Shown in pieces: positions 26,431 through 34,936 of a stretch of 36,338 nt of DNA. The DNA comes from Sphingomonas sp. Leaf208 (GTDB lineage: Bacteria; Pseudomonadota; Alphaproteobacteria; Sphingomonadales; Sphingomonadaceae), in assembly GCF_001421415.1 (NCBI RefSeq), contig NZ_LMKH01000037.1:121960-158297 (forward strand), written 5' to 3'. The translations under genes were made by a program, and so were the position numbers. The stretch's first letter is position 1; every line of letters starts with the position of its first letter. Below the pieces are notes generated by a model that saw only the letters and a program-made list of their open reading frames with translations, ran no database searches and was not told the origin of the DNA.

Positions 26431-28539
26431 TCAGCGCTGTGGCGCGAGTTGTGCGTTCAGATAGACGGTGACGAGCGCGGCGCGCTTGGCGTCCTCGATC
26501 TTGTCGGCGCCCGCCGCGTGGCCGCCTTCCGGGTTCTCATAGTAAAAGAACGGATCGCCATACGCTTCCAGCCGCGCGGCGAATTTGCGCGCGTGGCCGG
26601 GGTGGACGCGGTCGTCCTCGGTCGAGGTGTAGATGAACGGCGTCGGGTATTGCACGCCGCGCTTCAAATTCTGGTAGGGCGAATATTTCGAGATGAACGC
26701 CCAGTCCGCGGGCTTGTCCGGGTCGCCATATTCGCCGATCCACGACGCACCCGCCGACAGATGCGAATAGCGCTGCATGTCGAGCAGCGGCGATCCCATC
26801 ACGATCGCGCCGTAGAGATCGGGCCGCTGCTCCATCGCGACGCCGACCAGCAGGCCGCCGTTCGACCGACCGGATACCGCGATCTTCCGCTTGGCACTGA
26901 CGCCGGTCCGCACCAGATCGTCGCCGACCGCGTGGAGATCGTCATACGCCTTTTGCCGGTTTTCACGCAGCGGCATCTGGTGCCAGCGCGGCCCGTATTC
27001 GCCGCCGCCACGGATGTTGGCGAGCACGAACGCGTTGCCTTCCTCGACCCAGAACAGCCCCGCAGGCCCCGAGCGATAGGGCTGGTCGACGAGGTAGGTC
27101 GGTGTTTGCGCGTTGCGGAACCCGCCGTACGCGTGGACCAGCGCGGGTACCGGCCCCGTCGAGCCCATCTTGCGCACGAGGAAATACGGGATCTTCGTAC
27201 CGTCCTTAGACGTCGCGAACCGCTGTTCGACCTGCATCGTCGAGGGATCGAACCGCGCGGGCAGCGTGTCGACCGCCACCGGCTTCGCGTTGGGGCGGAC
27301 GGCATAAAGCGCGGGCGGGCTGAGGAAGCTCTCGACAACCGCAAAGGCGACATCGTCCTTGCCTGCGGTCGCTTCGAGGTGGATCGTCGATGCGGTCGGC
27401 AACGCCGCGACGCCTTGCGTCCAGACGCCGTCCGCGCCGCGCGTCAGCGATACGAGCCGGCCCGAGACGTCGTCGAGCATCTTCACCCACAGCACCGACT
27501 TGCTCGAATCGACCTGCTCCACCGCCTGCGTCGCGGTCGGTACCAGCACGCGCTCGATCGTCGGCGTGCGTCCAGCCAGCACGTCGGGGACGCTGTACGC
27601 CACGACCGACCCGCTCGGGATTCCCTTCCAGTCGGACGCCAGCGTCGCGATCAACCGGCCATCGAGGACTGCGTTGATCTCCGCATCGTCGGGCAACGGC
27701 GACGGCACCAGCCTGCCGTCCTCGGCGATATGACTGCGCTTCGAATGGAAGAAATCGACGTTGCGCGACACCAGCGGATAGCGCCGGTCGCCATCGGTGA
27801 AGACGCTGGTCTCGATCCCGACATCGTCCGCCGTCGCGCTCGTCACGGTGGCCGCGGCCGAGAGCGGCATGCCGCGTTGCCACCGCTTCACGGTGCGCGG
27901 ATAGCCTGATTTCGTAAGGCTGCCGGCGCCGAAATCGGTCGCCACGTACAGCGCGTCCGGCCCGGCCCAGTTCAGCCCGGTCTTAAAGCTCGGCACGAAG
28001 AAGCCGTCGGTCACGAACTTGCCCGTCGGGATGTCGAACTCGCGCTCCTCGACCGCATCGCCGCCGCCGTTCGACAGTGCGACCATGCAGCGATCGTACG
28101 ACGGCGAGCGGCACGTCGCGCCTTTCCACACCCAGCTCTTGCCCTCGGCCTTACCCAGAGCATCGACATCGATCAGCGTCCGCCACACCGGCTTGCCGCT
28201 GGTGAACGAGGCGAGCGAGGCGACCCGCCACAGGCCGCGCACGTTCGTCTTGTCCTGCCACAGGTTCAGCACCTGATCGCCGAGAATCTGGTCGGGCGTC
28301 GCGATCTGGCGATCCGCCTGCAACAGGTCGAGCGCACGCTGGCGGTAGCGCGCATAGCCAGGCTTGGCTTCGAGCGCGGCGAGCGACTGCGTGTTCCACC
28401 GCTTGACCGTATCGAGCGCACGCGTGCCGTGGATGTCCTCGAGATACGCATTCGGATCGGTAGCGGGAGCCGGCGTCTGGGCCAGCGCGGTCGTCGAAAG
28501 GGCCAGCAAGGCCAGGAACGGCAGGCGTCTTTGCATCAT
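26431..28539 (-). CDS. Exported prolyl oligopeptidase-family serine peptidase
   Basis: The 702-residue protein has a signal peptide (LPFLALLALSTTALAQ), an N-terminal beta-propeller region to about residue 430, and a C-terminal alpha/beta hydrolase domain. The nucleophile Ser559 lies in SGRSNGGLL, the acid in TSTEDDRVHPGH (642-643) and His674 in PEGGHAAG. This fits family S9A, which cuts short peptides after proline. The start is one of GTG-ATG-ATG at 28542-28534; ATG 28539 is chosen, with AAGAGAG upstream. It forms a pair with the DUF885 gene 17 bases downstream, suggesting joint peptide use in the periplasm. Confidence 0.92.
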   Translation of the reverse strand: MMQRRLPFLALLALSTTALAQTPAPATDPNAYLEDIHGTRALDTVKRWNTQSLAALEAKPGYARYRQRALDLLQADRQIATPDQILGDQVLNLWQDKTNVRGLWRVASLASFTSGKPVWRTLIDVDALGKAEGKSWVWKGATCRSPSYDRCMVALSNGGGDAVEEREFDIPTGKFVTDGFFVPSFKTGLNWAGPDALYVATDFGAGSLTKSGYPRTVKRWQRGMPLSAAATVTSATADDVGIETSVFTDGDRRYPLVSRNVDFFHSKRSHIAEDGRLVPSPLPDDAEINAVLDGRLIATLASDWKGIPSGSVVAYSVPDVLAGRTPTIERVLVPTATQAVEQVDSSKSVLWVKMLDDVSGRLVSLTRGADGVWTQGVAALPTASTIHLEATAGKDDVAFAVVESFLSPPALYAVRPNAKPVAVDTLPARFDPSTMQVEQRFATSKDGTKIPYFLVRKMGSTGPVPALVHAYGGFRNAQTPTYLVDQPYRSGPAGLFWVEEGNAFVLANIRGGGEYGPRWHQMPLRENRQKAYDDLHAVGDDLVRTGVSAKRKIAVSGRSNGGLLVGVAMEQRPDLYGAIVMGSPLLDMQRYSHLSAGASWIGEYGDPDKPADWAFISKYSPYQNLKRGVQYPTPFIYTSTEDDRVHPGHARKFAARLEAYGDPFFYYENPEGGHAAGADKIEDAKRAALVTVYLNAQLAPQR

Positions 28540-28607
28540 CACTCTCTTATCGTTCAGTGATGCGACTGTAGGCAGCGCGGTCCGCTACGCCAGCCCCTCT
28601 CTTCAGA

Positions 28608-29594
28608 TCATTCGGCCTCCAGCGCGAGCAGCGCGAACGTCGCCAGCCAATGCTCGCCCATGTAGTCGTCCGCGAGATGCGGCAGCGCCTCCGCCAAGTG
28701 CACGTCGGCGATCGCGCGCGCGGCGGCAGGATCGGGGAGTGCATCGGCGATCGTCCGCCAGCACCACGCGCGCGACAGGTTCACGCCGTCGAGATGCGCG
28801 AGCCGGCCGTCCGTCCGTTCGCTGACGATCGCGGGGGAGCGCAGGCATGCCGTCGCGGGGCCGAACGGATCGGGCAGGAACGCCGCCAGCCACGGCGCGA
28901 ACTCCGCCCCGAGCACATCCTTCATCAACACCGTTTCGCACAGCGTCGCCGACAGGAAATCCTCCCCGCTCGGCTCGAACGGGCGGCAATCATGGTCGTC
29001 GCCGTACCAATCCCGCGCGCGCGCCTCGATCAACGCGGCGAGCGATGCGTCGTGCGTCCGCGCCCAGCGCAGCGCGTGGACCAGCGCGAACGCGGTGCAA
29101 TCATGCTTGCCGCTCCGCACCGGGTAAATCAGCTTTGGTAGGTAAGCCGCGAACCGCGCCGCAAACGCGCGTGCCAACGGCTCGACCGCCGCCGCCCAGG
29201 GCCGGTCGGGTCGCCGCGCCAACTCGTCGTGCAGCGCCAGCAGCCATCCCCAGCCATAGGGTCGCTCGAACCCGCCGGTGCCCGGCCGATCGAGATACGC
29301 CACCTCGCCCGCGATCAGCGCGGGGACGAGCATCCGGTCCGCCAGCGCCTCGACCGCGGCGGCCTCCGCCATGTCGGGATACAGCCGCGCGAGGCGCATC
29401 ACCTGCCACCAGCCATGCACGCAGCTATGCCAGTCGAAACTGCCATGAAACACCGGATGCAGCGTCTTCGGCAGCGCCAGGTCGCCGGGCCCGTCGAGCA
29501 CTTGGTCGAGCTTGTATGGCCATTCGCGGGTCAGATGCCCCAGCGTCAGCCCGGCAAATCGTGCCGCCGTCGCCTGGTCGAGCCGCTGTGTCAT
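28608..29594 (-). CDS. DUF2891 domain protein
   Basis: This 328-residue protein has no signal or membrane segment. It contains the features I associate with DUF2891: ARFAGLTLGHLTREWPYKLD at the start, HPVFHGSFDWHSCVHGWWQV, GWGWLLALHDEL, HDCTAFAL, FEPSGEDFLSATLCE and the C-terminal YMGEHWLATFALL. The repeated helices and conserved His, Trp and Glu resemble an alpha/alpha toroid such as sugar epimerases or hydrolases, but no reaction is known. ATG 29592-29594 is chosen; another ATG five codons upstream (29607-29609) is possible. It lies 29 bases after the SnoaL-like gene. Confidence 0.85.
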   Translation of the reverse strand: MTQRLDQATAARFAGLTLGHLTREWPYKLDQVLDGPGDLALPKTLHPVFHGSFDWHSCVHGWWQVMRLARLYPDMAEAAAVEALADRMLVPALIAGEVAYLDRPGTGGFERPYGWGWLLALHDELARRPDRPWAAAVEPLARAFAARFAAYLPKLIYPVRSGKHDCTAFALVHALRWARTHDASLAALIEARARDWYGDDHDCRPFEPSGEDFLSATLCETVLMKDVLGAEFAPWLAAFLPDPFGPATACLRSPAIVSERTDGRLAHLDGVNLSRAWCWRTIADALPDPAAARAIADVHLAEALPHLADDYMGEHWLATFALLALEAE

Positions 29595-29623
29595 CGTGTC
29601 ATCCCACATCGTTCGTCGGACAT

Positions 29624-30049
29624 TCAGCTGCTGTGATCCGAAATGATCTTCCACGTCCCGCCACGCCGCTCGAATACCAAAGTCGTCATGCCCGATTCGC
29701 TGGTCGACGCCCCGGTCAGCGTCCACCGTGCGAACAGCATCGCATGCGCCGGATCCAGACCGCGCATCTCCAGGAACGCGAACGACAGCTTGCCGCGCGC
29801 ATTGCCCGTGCCGCTGAAGCTGGACCGGTATTTGTCCGCAATCGCCGGCTTGCCGCGCAGCAGTCCCTTCGGCGTCACGAACACCGCGTCCTCGGCATAA
29901 ATGTCCATGAAGCGCGCGAGATCGCCCGCGTTCCAGCCCGCCGCGCTTGCTTCCATGCCCTTGCGGATCGCGATTTCGGCGGGCGTCTGCGCGATCGCGG
30001 GTGCTGCGATCGCGACGATCGCGAGGGGTATCATCACGGTACGCATCAT
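29624..30049 (-). CDS. Exported SnoaL/DUF4440-like protein
   Basis: The 141-residue product has a signal peptide (VMIPLAIVAIAAPAIAQ) followed by one NTF2-like domain: AIRKGMEASAAGWNAGDLAR, FMDIYAEDAVFVTPKGLLRG, the MTTLVFERRGGTWKIISDHSS strands at the end. This is the DUF4440/SgcJ type, a fold used for small-molecule binding or isomerisation; the ligand is unknown. The first ATG (30047-30049) overlaps the stop of the upstream EAL gene as ATGA. The next ATG (30044-30046) has better spacing from GGGGAGAG. Coupling with a c-di-GMP enzyme gene is unusual but may only reflect operon packing. Confidence 0.85.
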   Translation of the reverse strand: MMRTVMIPLAIVAIAAPAIAQTPAEIAIRKGMEASAAGWNAGDLARFMDIYAEDAVFVTPKGLLRGKPAIADKYRSSFSGTGNARGKLSFAFLEMRGLDPAHAMLFARWTLTGASTSESGMTTLVFERRGGTWKIISDHSS

Positions 30050-31728
30050 TCTCTCCCCATCAGTTCGAGCAAAGCCGCCTCGCCGACCGGTTCGGATAGC
30101 AGGAAGCCCTGGTACAGGCTGCATCCCCCCGCGGCGAGCAGTTCGAGCTGCGACGGTCGCTCGACCCCCTCGGCAATCACTGCCAGCCCCAGCGAACGCG
30201 CCATCGTGATCGCGCCCGCCACCACCACACGGTCGCGCGCGCTGCCATCGATGTCCCGCACCAGCGACTTGTCGATCTTGACGTAGTCGAGCGGCAGCGA
30301 CTTCAGATAGGCGAGACTTGAATACCCCGTCCCGAAATCGTCGATCGCCACCCGGCACCCTGCCCCGCGCAGTTCCGCCAGCAACGCCGACGCCGCCGCG
30401 AGGTCTTCGATCAGCCCGGTCTCGGTAATCTCGACCGTCAGCCGCCCGCGCGGGAACCCGCTCTCGTCGATCCGCGCGAGGAACAGCGCGGCAAAACCCG
30501 GCCGCGTGATATCCGCCGCCGTCAGGTTCAGCGACACGCGCAACGTCCCCAGAACCTCGGGCCAGGCGATCGCACGGGCCAGCACCAGCCGCTGGATATG
30601 GTCCGACAGCGCGATGCCCAGATCGGCCCGGTCGGCGGCGTCGAACAACGTATCCGCCCCGAGCGGCCCGAGCGCCCGGTGGTTCCAGCGTGCCAAGGCC
30701 TCGACCCCCGTGATCTTGCCGCTCGCGATCTCGACTTGCGGCTGCCAACGCAAGTCGATCTCGTCGCGCTCGATCGCATGGTGCAGGTCGATCGCCAGCG
30801 CGTCGATCGGCGCGACTCCGTCGGGCAGCGCGACGTGGAGCACCGATCCGTCGCTCGCCTTCGCCTCCGCCAGCGCCTCGCTCGCCCGGCGCAGCAACGC
30901 CGCCGCATCGTCGCCCGGCTGGCGCTGCGCCACGCCGAAGCGACAGCCGAGCACGGCGCGCGTATCGGCCACCGCGAACGGCCGCGCGAGCGCCGCGTCC
31001 AGCGCGGTGATCGCCGCCGTCACCGCGGCCCCGGCCGCCTCGATCACCAGCACGAACTCCGACCCGCCAAGCCGCGCGACCATCGCATCCACGCCGATCG
31101 CCTGGCGCGCGACCGTCTCCGCGCGCAACACGGCCGCTTCGATCAGGCCATCCACCGCGGGGCGGCCATGCGCCGCATTGACGATGTCGAGGCGCGACAG
31201 CGCGACCAGCACCACCGCCACCGGCCGCTCCTCGGCGATACGGCTGACGATCCAGCGCCGCGCTTCGCCGGTCTCCCTGTCATAGTGCGATGCGCCGGGT
31301 ATGCCGCGTCGATCGATCGCGCCGCCGGATGCGCGGGCGGCATGGCGCCCTGCGAACCGCAGCGCCTGGACGAGTTCGCCTTCGCTCGCCGGACTGGCAA
31401 GGAATTGCGTCGCGCCCGCATCAAAGAACTCGCCGATCGCCTCGACATCGCCGCGCGATACCAGCACCAGCAACGCCGCACCGTTGGTAGCGACCAACCC
31501 GCCCAGTCTGCGCGTCGCCGAAAGTCCGTCGTCGAGCGCACCGCGCGCATCGATCAACGCGACCGCGGCACCACTCCCCAGGAACCGGCTTTCCAACCCT
31601 TCGGCATCGCCCACGACCGCCGCCTGCCACGCCGCACCGGCCCCTGCGCTCGCTAAAATCTCCGCGATCTCATCACGTTGACGGAACGATACCGCGAACA
31701 GCGTCGTTGCGATCTGCATGTCTTCCAT
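30046..31728 (-). CDS. Cyclic di-GMP phosphodiesterase with receiver-like, degenerate GGDEF and EAL domains
   Basis: The 560-residue soluble protein has three parts. Residues 8-125 look like a response-regulator receiver with Asp60 in ALIDARG, but SP replaces the usual Lys-Pro near 112. Residues about 145-300 are a GGDEF fold with GGSEF at 221-225, so cyclase activity is probably lost. Residues 310-560 are an EAL domain with catalytic residues present: EAL at 343-345, Asn401, Glu433, Asp463-Asp464 in DDFGTGYSSL, Lys487, Glu520 and Gln540. It should cut c-di-GMP to pGpG and so favour motility over biofilm. ATG 31726-31728 is chosen; ATG 31717-31719 is an alternative. It diverges from moaA. Confidence 0.9.
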   Translation of the reverse strand: MEDMQIATTLFAVSFRQRDEIAEILASAGAGAAWQAAVVGDAEGLESRFLGSGAAVALIDARGALDDGLSATRRLGGLVATNGAALLVLVSRGDVEAIGEFFDAGATQFLASPASEGELVQALRFAGRHAARASGGAIDRRGIPGASHYDRETGEARRWIVSRIAEERPVAVVLVALSRLDIVNAAHGRPAVDGLIEAAVLRAETVARQAIGVDAMVARLGGSEFVLVIEAAGAAVTAAITALDAALARPFAVADTRAVLGCRFGVAQRQPGDDAAALLRRASEALAEAKASDGSVLHVALPDGVAPIDALAIDLHHAIERDEIDLRWQPQVEIASGKITGVEALARWNHRALGPLGADTLFDAADRADLGIALSDHIQRLVLARAIAWPEVLGTLRVSLNLTAADITRPGFAALFLARIDESGFPRGRLTVEITETGLIEDLAAASALLAELRGAGCRVAIDDFGTGYSSLAYLKSLPLDYVKIDKSLVRDIDGSARDRVVVAGAITMARSLGLAVIAEGVERPSQLELLAAGGCSLYQGFLLSEPVGEAALLELMGRE

Positions 31729-31733
31729 ATCCG

Positions 31734-31757
31734 TCGCACCTCGCTCGATTGGTGCGA
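31734..31757. promoter_or_regulatory. Inverted repeat in the EAL/moaA divergent region
   Basis: TCGCACC (31734-31740) and GGTGCGA (31751-31757) form a perfect seven-base inverted repeat with a ten-base spacer, six bases upstream of the EAL gene start. It may be an operator or a leader hairpin. No function is shown. Confidence 0.4.
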
Positions 31758-31843
31758 GCCTAGCCGCCGTATCGCCGCGCGCCAATCCAATACCAGCCGA
31801 TCCGGCCTTGTTAGTGGGACAGTCAGGTCTTAGCTCGGAGAAG

Positions 31844-32857
31844 ATGACGATCGCGCCCACCCTCGAGCAAAAGCCGCTGCGCGATACGCATGGTCGCACG
31901 ATCAAGTATCTGCGGATTTCGGTGACCGATCGCTGCGACCTGCGCTGCCGGTACTGCATGTCCGAAAAGATGACGTTCCTGCCGCGCAGCAAGCTGCTGA
32001 GCCTCGAAGAGATCGCGATCATTGCAGAGCGTTTCATCGCGCGCGGCGTGACAAAGATTCGCTTGTCGGGTGGCGAGCCGCTCGTGCGCCGGGACGTTGC
32101 CGAACTGGTCCAGCGCCTGGGTCACAACATAGGGTCCGGCCTGGAAGAGCTGACGATGACCACCAACGGCACGCGCCTAGCGCAGCATGCCGAGGCGATG
32201 GTCGATGCCGGCATCCGCCGCGTCAACGTGAGCATGGACAGCCGCGATCCCGAGCGCTTTCGCTACATCACCCGCCACGGCGACGTATCGCAGGTGATCG
32301 GCGGGATTTACGCCGCACGCGACGCGGGGCTTGCGATCAAGATCAACATGGTCGCGCTGAAGGGCTTCAACGAGGACGAGATCGCACCGATGCTCGCCTG
32401 GTGCCGCGATGAGGGCTTCGACCTGTCGCTGATCGAGACGATGCCGCTCGGCGCGATCGACGAGGATCGTACCGATCGCTTCCTGCCGCTGACCAAGGTG
32501 TTCGAGGATCTCGGCCATCAGTTCACGCTCGCCCGCGACGCGCACAAGACCGGCGGCCCCGCGCGCTACTGGAACGTCGATGGCACGGGCACGCGTCTTG
32601 GGCTCATCTCGCCGCTGACCGCCAATTTCTGCGAAGGTTGCAATCGGGTGCGACTGACCACCGAGGGCAAACTGTACATGTGCCTGGGCCATGACGATCA
32701 GGTCGACCTGAAGGCGGCCCTGCGCGAAGGCGGGACCGCCGGCCTCGACGAAGCGATCGACGCAGGCTTGTTCGCCAAGCCCAAGGCGCACGACTTCCGC
32801 ATCGGCCAGGGCGAAGGCCCTGCGGTCGCACGCCACATGAGCGTCACCGGCGGATGA
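31844..32857 (+). CDS. moaA: GTP 3',8-cyclase (molybdenum cofactor biosynthesis protein A)
   Basis: This 337-residue radical SAM enzyme converts GTP to 3',8-cyclo-GTP, the first step of molybdopterin synthesis. The N-terminal 4Fe-4S cluster is held by Cys31, Cys35 and Cys38 in RCDLRCRYCMS. SAM is bound through RLSGGEPLVRRD. The second cluster is held by Cys263, Cys266 and Cys280 in NFCEGCNRVRL and LYMCLG. The protein ends in Gly-Gly, as active MoaA does. ATG 31844 follows GGAG; the frame extends 42 codons further without homology. The stop overlaps the NAD kinase start by four bases. No other moa gene is present here. Confidence 0.96.
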   Translation: MTIAPTLEQKPLRDTHGRTIKYLRISVTDRCDLRCRYCMSEKMTFLPRSKLLSLEEIAIIAERFIARGVTKIRLSGGEPLVRRDVAELVQRLGHNIGSGLEELTMTTNGTRLAQHAEAMVDAGIRRVNVSMDSRDPERFRYITRHGDVSQVIGGIYAARDAGLAIKINMVALKGFNEDEIAPMLAWCRDEGFDLSLIETMPLGAIDEDRTDRFLPLTKVFEDLGHQFTLARDAHKTGGPARYWNVDGTGTRLGLISPLTANFCEGCNRVRLTTEGKLYMCLGHDDQVDLKAALREGGTAGLDEAIDAGLFAKPKAHDFRIGQGEGPAVARHMSVTGG

Positions 32858-33633
32858 GCCTGTACGAGCGGCGGGCGCTGGTCGCGTCCAATACCCCGCC
32901 TGCTCGTGCCGCCGAAGCGGAACTCGCCGACATGGGCGAGTGGGTGCCTGTCGAGGAGGCGGACGTCATCATCGCGCTCGGCGGCGACGGGTTCATGCTG
33001 CAGACGCTGCACACGATGCTGGAGCGCCGCAAGCCGCCCGTGCCCGTGTTCGGCATGAACCTCGGCACCGTCGGCTTCCTGATGAACGAATGGCGCCACC
33101 ACGGCCTCACCGACCGGCTGGAGCGCGCGAAACCGTTCAAGGTCATCCCCCTCAGCATGACCGCGATCGGCGTCGATGGCCGGACGCACACGCTGCCCGC
33201 GATCAACGAAGTCTCGTTCCTGCGCGAGACCCGCCAGACCGCCAATCTCGAAGTGACGGTGAACGATCGCGTCGTCCTCGCCGAACTCGCCTGCGACGGC
33301 ATCCTCGTCGCGACGCCGGCTGGCTCGACCGCGTACAACCTCTCCGCGCACGGCCCGATCCTGCCGCTCGGCTCGGGCATGGTCGCGCTGACCCCGATCA
33401 GCCCGTTCCGCCCCCGGCGCTGGCGTGGCGCGATTCTGCCCGACAAGGCCCGCATCCGCATCCGCGTACTCGACCCCGGCAAGCGCCCCGTCTCCGCGGT
33501 TGCCGACCAGCGCGAGATTCGCGACGTCGCGCAGGTCGACATCTGCATGGACCGCGCCCGCGAACTCACGCTGCTGTTCGATCCGGAGCACGCGCTCGAC
33601 GACCGCATCACCATGGAACAGTTCGTCGCCTGA
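32854..33633 (+). CDS. nadK: NAD kinase
   Basis: This 259-residue cytosolic enzyme phosphorylates NAD to NADP. Family motifs are GGDG at 43-46 (IIALGGDGFMLQ), GMNLGTVGFLMN, and the long ACDGILVATPAGSTAYNLSA segment followed by GPILPLGSG. Length is on the short side but typical of alphaproteobacteria. The ATG overlaps the moaA stop as ATGA, so translation is coupled. Together with the NAD synthetase gene at 12740-14785 the window encodes two late steps of NAD(P) formation, though they are not linked in one operon. Confidence 0.95.
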   Translation: MSLYERRALVASNTPPARAAEAELADMGEWVPVEEADVIIALGGDGFMLQTLHTMLERRKPPVPVFGMNLGTVGFLMNEWRHHGLTDRLERAKPFKVIPLSMTAIGVDGRTHTLPAINEVSFLRETRQTANLEVTVNDRVVLAELACDGILVATPAGSTAYNLSAHGPILPLGSGMVALTPISPFRPRRWRGAILPDKARIRIRVLDPGKRPVSAVADQREIRDVAQVDICMDRARELTLLFDPEHALDDRITMEQFVA

Positions 33634-33676
33634 ACGCGGTTTATCGCCGACTTTGCATTTTTGCGGCGAAACCCGC

Positions 33677-33704
33677 TTGCATCGTCCGACCGGCCGTTTA
33701 TAGA
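33677..33704 (+). promoter_or_regulatory. Putative promoter of tRNA-Asn
   Basis: TTGCAT (33677-33682) and TATAGA (33699-33704) are separated by 16 bases and lie 17 bases before the mature tRNA 5' end, a normal position for a tRNA promoter. The match to consensus is moderate. Confidence 0.5.
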
Positions 33705-33721
33705 GCCGCCTCCGGCAACGT

Positions 33722-33796
33722 TCCCTGATAGCTCAGCGGTAGAGCTCTCGACTGTTAATCGAGTGGCCGTAGGTTCGAATCCTACTCAGGGAGCCA
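33722..33796 (+). tRNA. tRNA-Asn(GUU)
   Basis: A complete 75-base cloverleaf with encoded CCA. The acceptor stem is TCCCTGA / TCAGGGA, the anticodon stem CTCGA / TCGAG encloses a loop with GTT, the T arm contains GGTTCGAATCC, and the discriminator base is G73. It marks the border between the core gene set and the disrupted region to the right. Confidence 0.97.
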
Positions 33797-33836
33797 TTTT
33801 CCGACTGTTAAGTCGTTGCATTACCGGATTTTTTTT
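33797..33836 (+). terminator. Probable terminator after tRNA-Asn
   Basis: CGACT and AGTCG (33802-33815) pair around GTTA, and eight T residues follow at 33829-33836 after a 13-base gap. The gap is longer than usual, so the call is moderate. Confidence 0.5.
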
Positions 33837-33859
33837 GCTTCGTGCCTAAAGACGTTCCC

Positions 33860-34340
33860 TCACCGGAACCCCCGCCGCGTAACTGACAATACTGAACGGC
33901 AAGCTTCAATGTGGAACCCGGGGCTTAATGATTCGCTCCCGGCCAGTTTTACTCCACCGTCTGGAACCCGGCCCACTCGTGCCGGCCCGACGCCACCCCC
34001 TAGAACCTTTTTTGTTGCGTCCTTCGTCACCTTGCAAACCCGGTCGTGCTTCTCGTCCTCGTCCATCTTGCGCCAGTCCGTTCTTGCTACCAGCGCGTCT
34101 AGCTTCGGCTTGGCCTGCCCACCAGTAAGCTCCTGCAAGCGTTCGTGCTGCGCAGGCGTCCACTCGACCGACTCGCCGCCGACCTTGTGCGAGCGCTGCG
34201 GCTTCGTCACTGGCGCGCCGATGTCGATTAGCGGCTTTATCCTCGGGTCCACCTTGTCGCGGCTCGAGTAGAGGGCCGATACCAGTTCCGGCCCAACCGC
34301 CTCCTGTTGCGTCATCGGCTTCCCGAACACGTCGGGGCGA
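33860..34340 (-). pseudogene. Tail of a large phage-type protein (remnant)
   Basis: On the minus strand, about 113 residues from 34336 down to 33998 read like a real protein: PDVFGKPMTQQEAVGPELV, then GAPVTKPQRSHKVGGESVEW, TPAQHERLQELTGGQAKPKL, DALVARTDWRKMDEDEKHDR. From recall this order (a FGKP segment, a hydrophobic-basic stretch, then a WTP-Q-ER-Q helix and RTDWRKMDEDEK) resembles the extreme C-terminus of very large polyvalent phage proteins of the LPD38 type. Upstream the frame holds only low-complexity Arg/Pro/Gly sequence and no start with a ribosome site, so the N-terminal bulk is missing. After residue 184 the frame drifts to a stop at 33860. A database search would be needed to fix the family. 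Confidence 0.6.
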
Positions 34341-34502
34341 GGGTATGCGCCCGCCAATCGGCAACCCGGATCGCGTCTAGGCCGTGCGGACCGCCATAGA
34401 GCGCCGCCAGAACGGGGAGGAGGCATAAGGGCAACCCGAGCCCCCGGACCCCGCCAGGATGCCCCTAGACCTACTGCTTGGGGCTGTCCAAGCCTGCCCC
34501 GC

Positions 34503-34634
34503 GCGCTGCCGTCCCGTCTCACTGCCCGCAAAATCGACCGGATGGACAAGCTGGATGGCGACGCCGACCTGGAGCCCGACGAGGATCGTTATGCGGCCGG
34601 TGACGACGATCTGGGCGGGGTGTCGATCCACTAG
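34503..34634 (+). pseudogene. Acidic C-terminal gene fragment (remnant)
   Basis: The frame encodes ALPSRLTARKIDRMDKLDGD followed by ADLEPDEDRYAAGDDDLGGV and a TAG stop at 34632-34634. The basic helix then acidic D/E-rich tail, with the phrase DGDADLEPDED, is like small hypothetical proteins common in sphingomonad genomes and prophages. The only in-frame ATG is at 34542, which would leave 30 residues and has no ribosome site. The 5' part therefore seems to be lost. It points away from the phage-type tail at 33860-34340. Confidence 0.5.
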
Positions 34635-34833
34635 GCCTCACTACCTTTGAGAGAGGGAGTGCCGTGGTAGTGATAGGGGGGGGCGTTGGTCATCCGGCGT
34701 CTGGAACATATCGTCCGGAGCCAGAGTCAAAGGTTAGGCTTGGTCGCGCGAACTTTACGGAAAAAGCAAACCGACCGGCGATGTTGAAAGAACCCGATTC
34801 ACGCCAGCTCGCTGGTACCATCATGGCCAAACC
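34635..34833. other. Non-coding stretch in the disrupted region
   Basis: About 200 bases with a run of eight G residues near 34677-34684, a hairpin-forming CATCCGGCG / CCGGAG area and no gene I can support. An opposite-strand frame crosses it (34690-35016) but lacks a ribosome site and runs through both hairpin repeats. Confidence 0.4.
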
Positions 34834-34876
34834 GTAACGGCCCGCCCAGACGGGTGGAGAGGGCGGGCCGGCCGGG
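34834..34876. repeat. Hairpin repeat, copy 1 (GTAACGGCCCGCC unit)
   Basis: GTAACGGCCCGCCC, a 13-base loop, then GGGCGGGCCGGCCGGG. GGCCCGCCC (34839-34847) and GGGCGGGCC (34861-34869) give a nine-base stem. The same unit recurs at 34937-34985 with a different loop. In both copies the leading TAA can be read as the stop of a tiny frame, so these may be terminators. Confidence 0.75.
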
Positions 34877-34936
34877 AAACGTTGGGAGTAAACCCGGCAA
34901 CGGATGAATGCCGTTCTTCGCTTACATCCGCAAGTG

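Noticed and set aside
24692..26464. A 590-codon open frame opposite the DUF885 gene
   Set aside because: The opposite strand encodes a signal peptide and HEAMPGH motif. This frame is its shadow.
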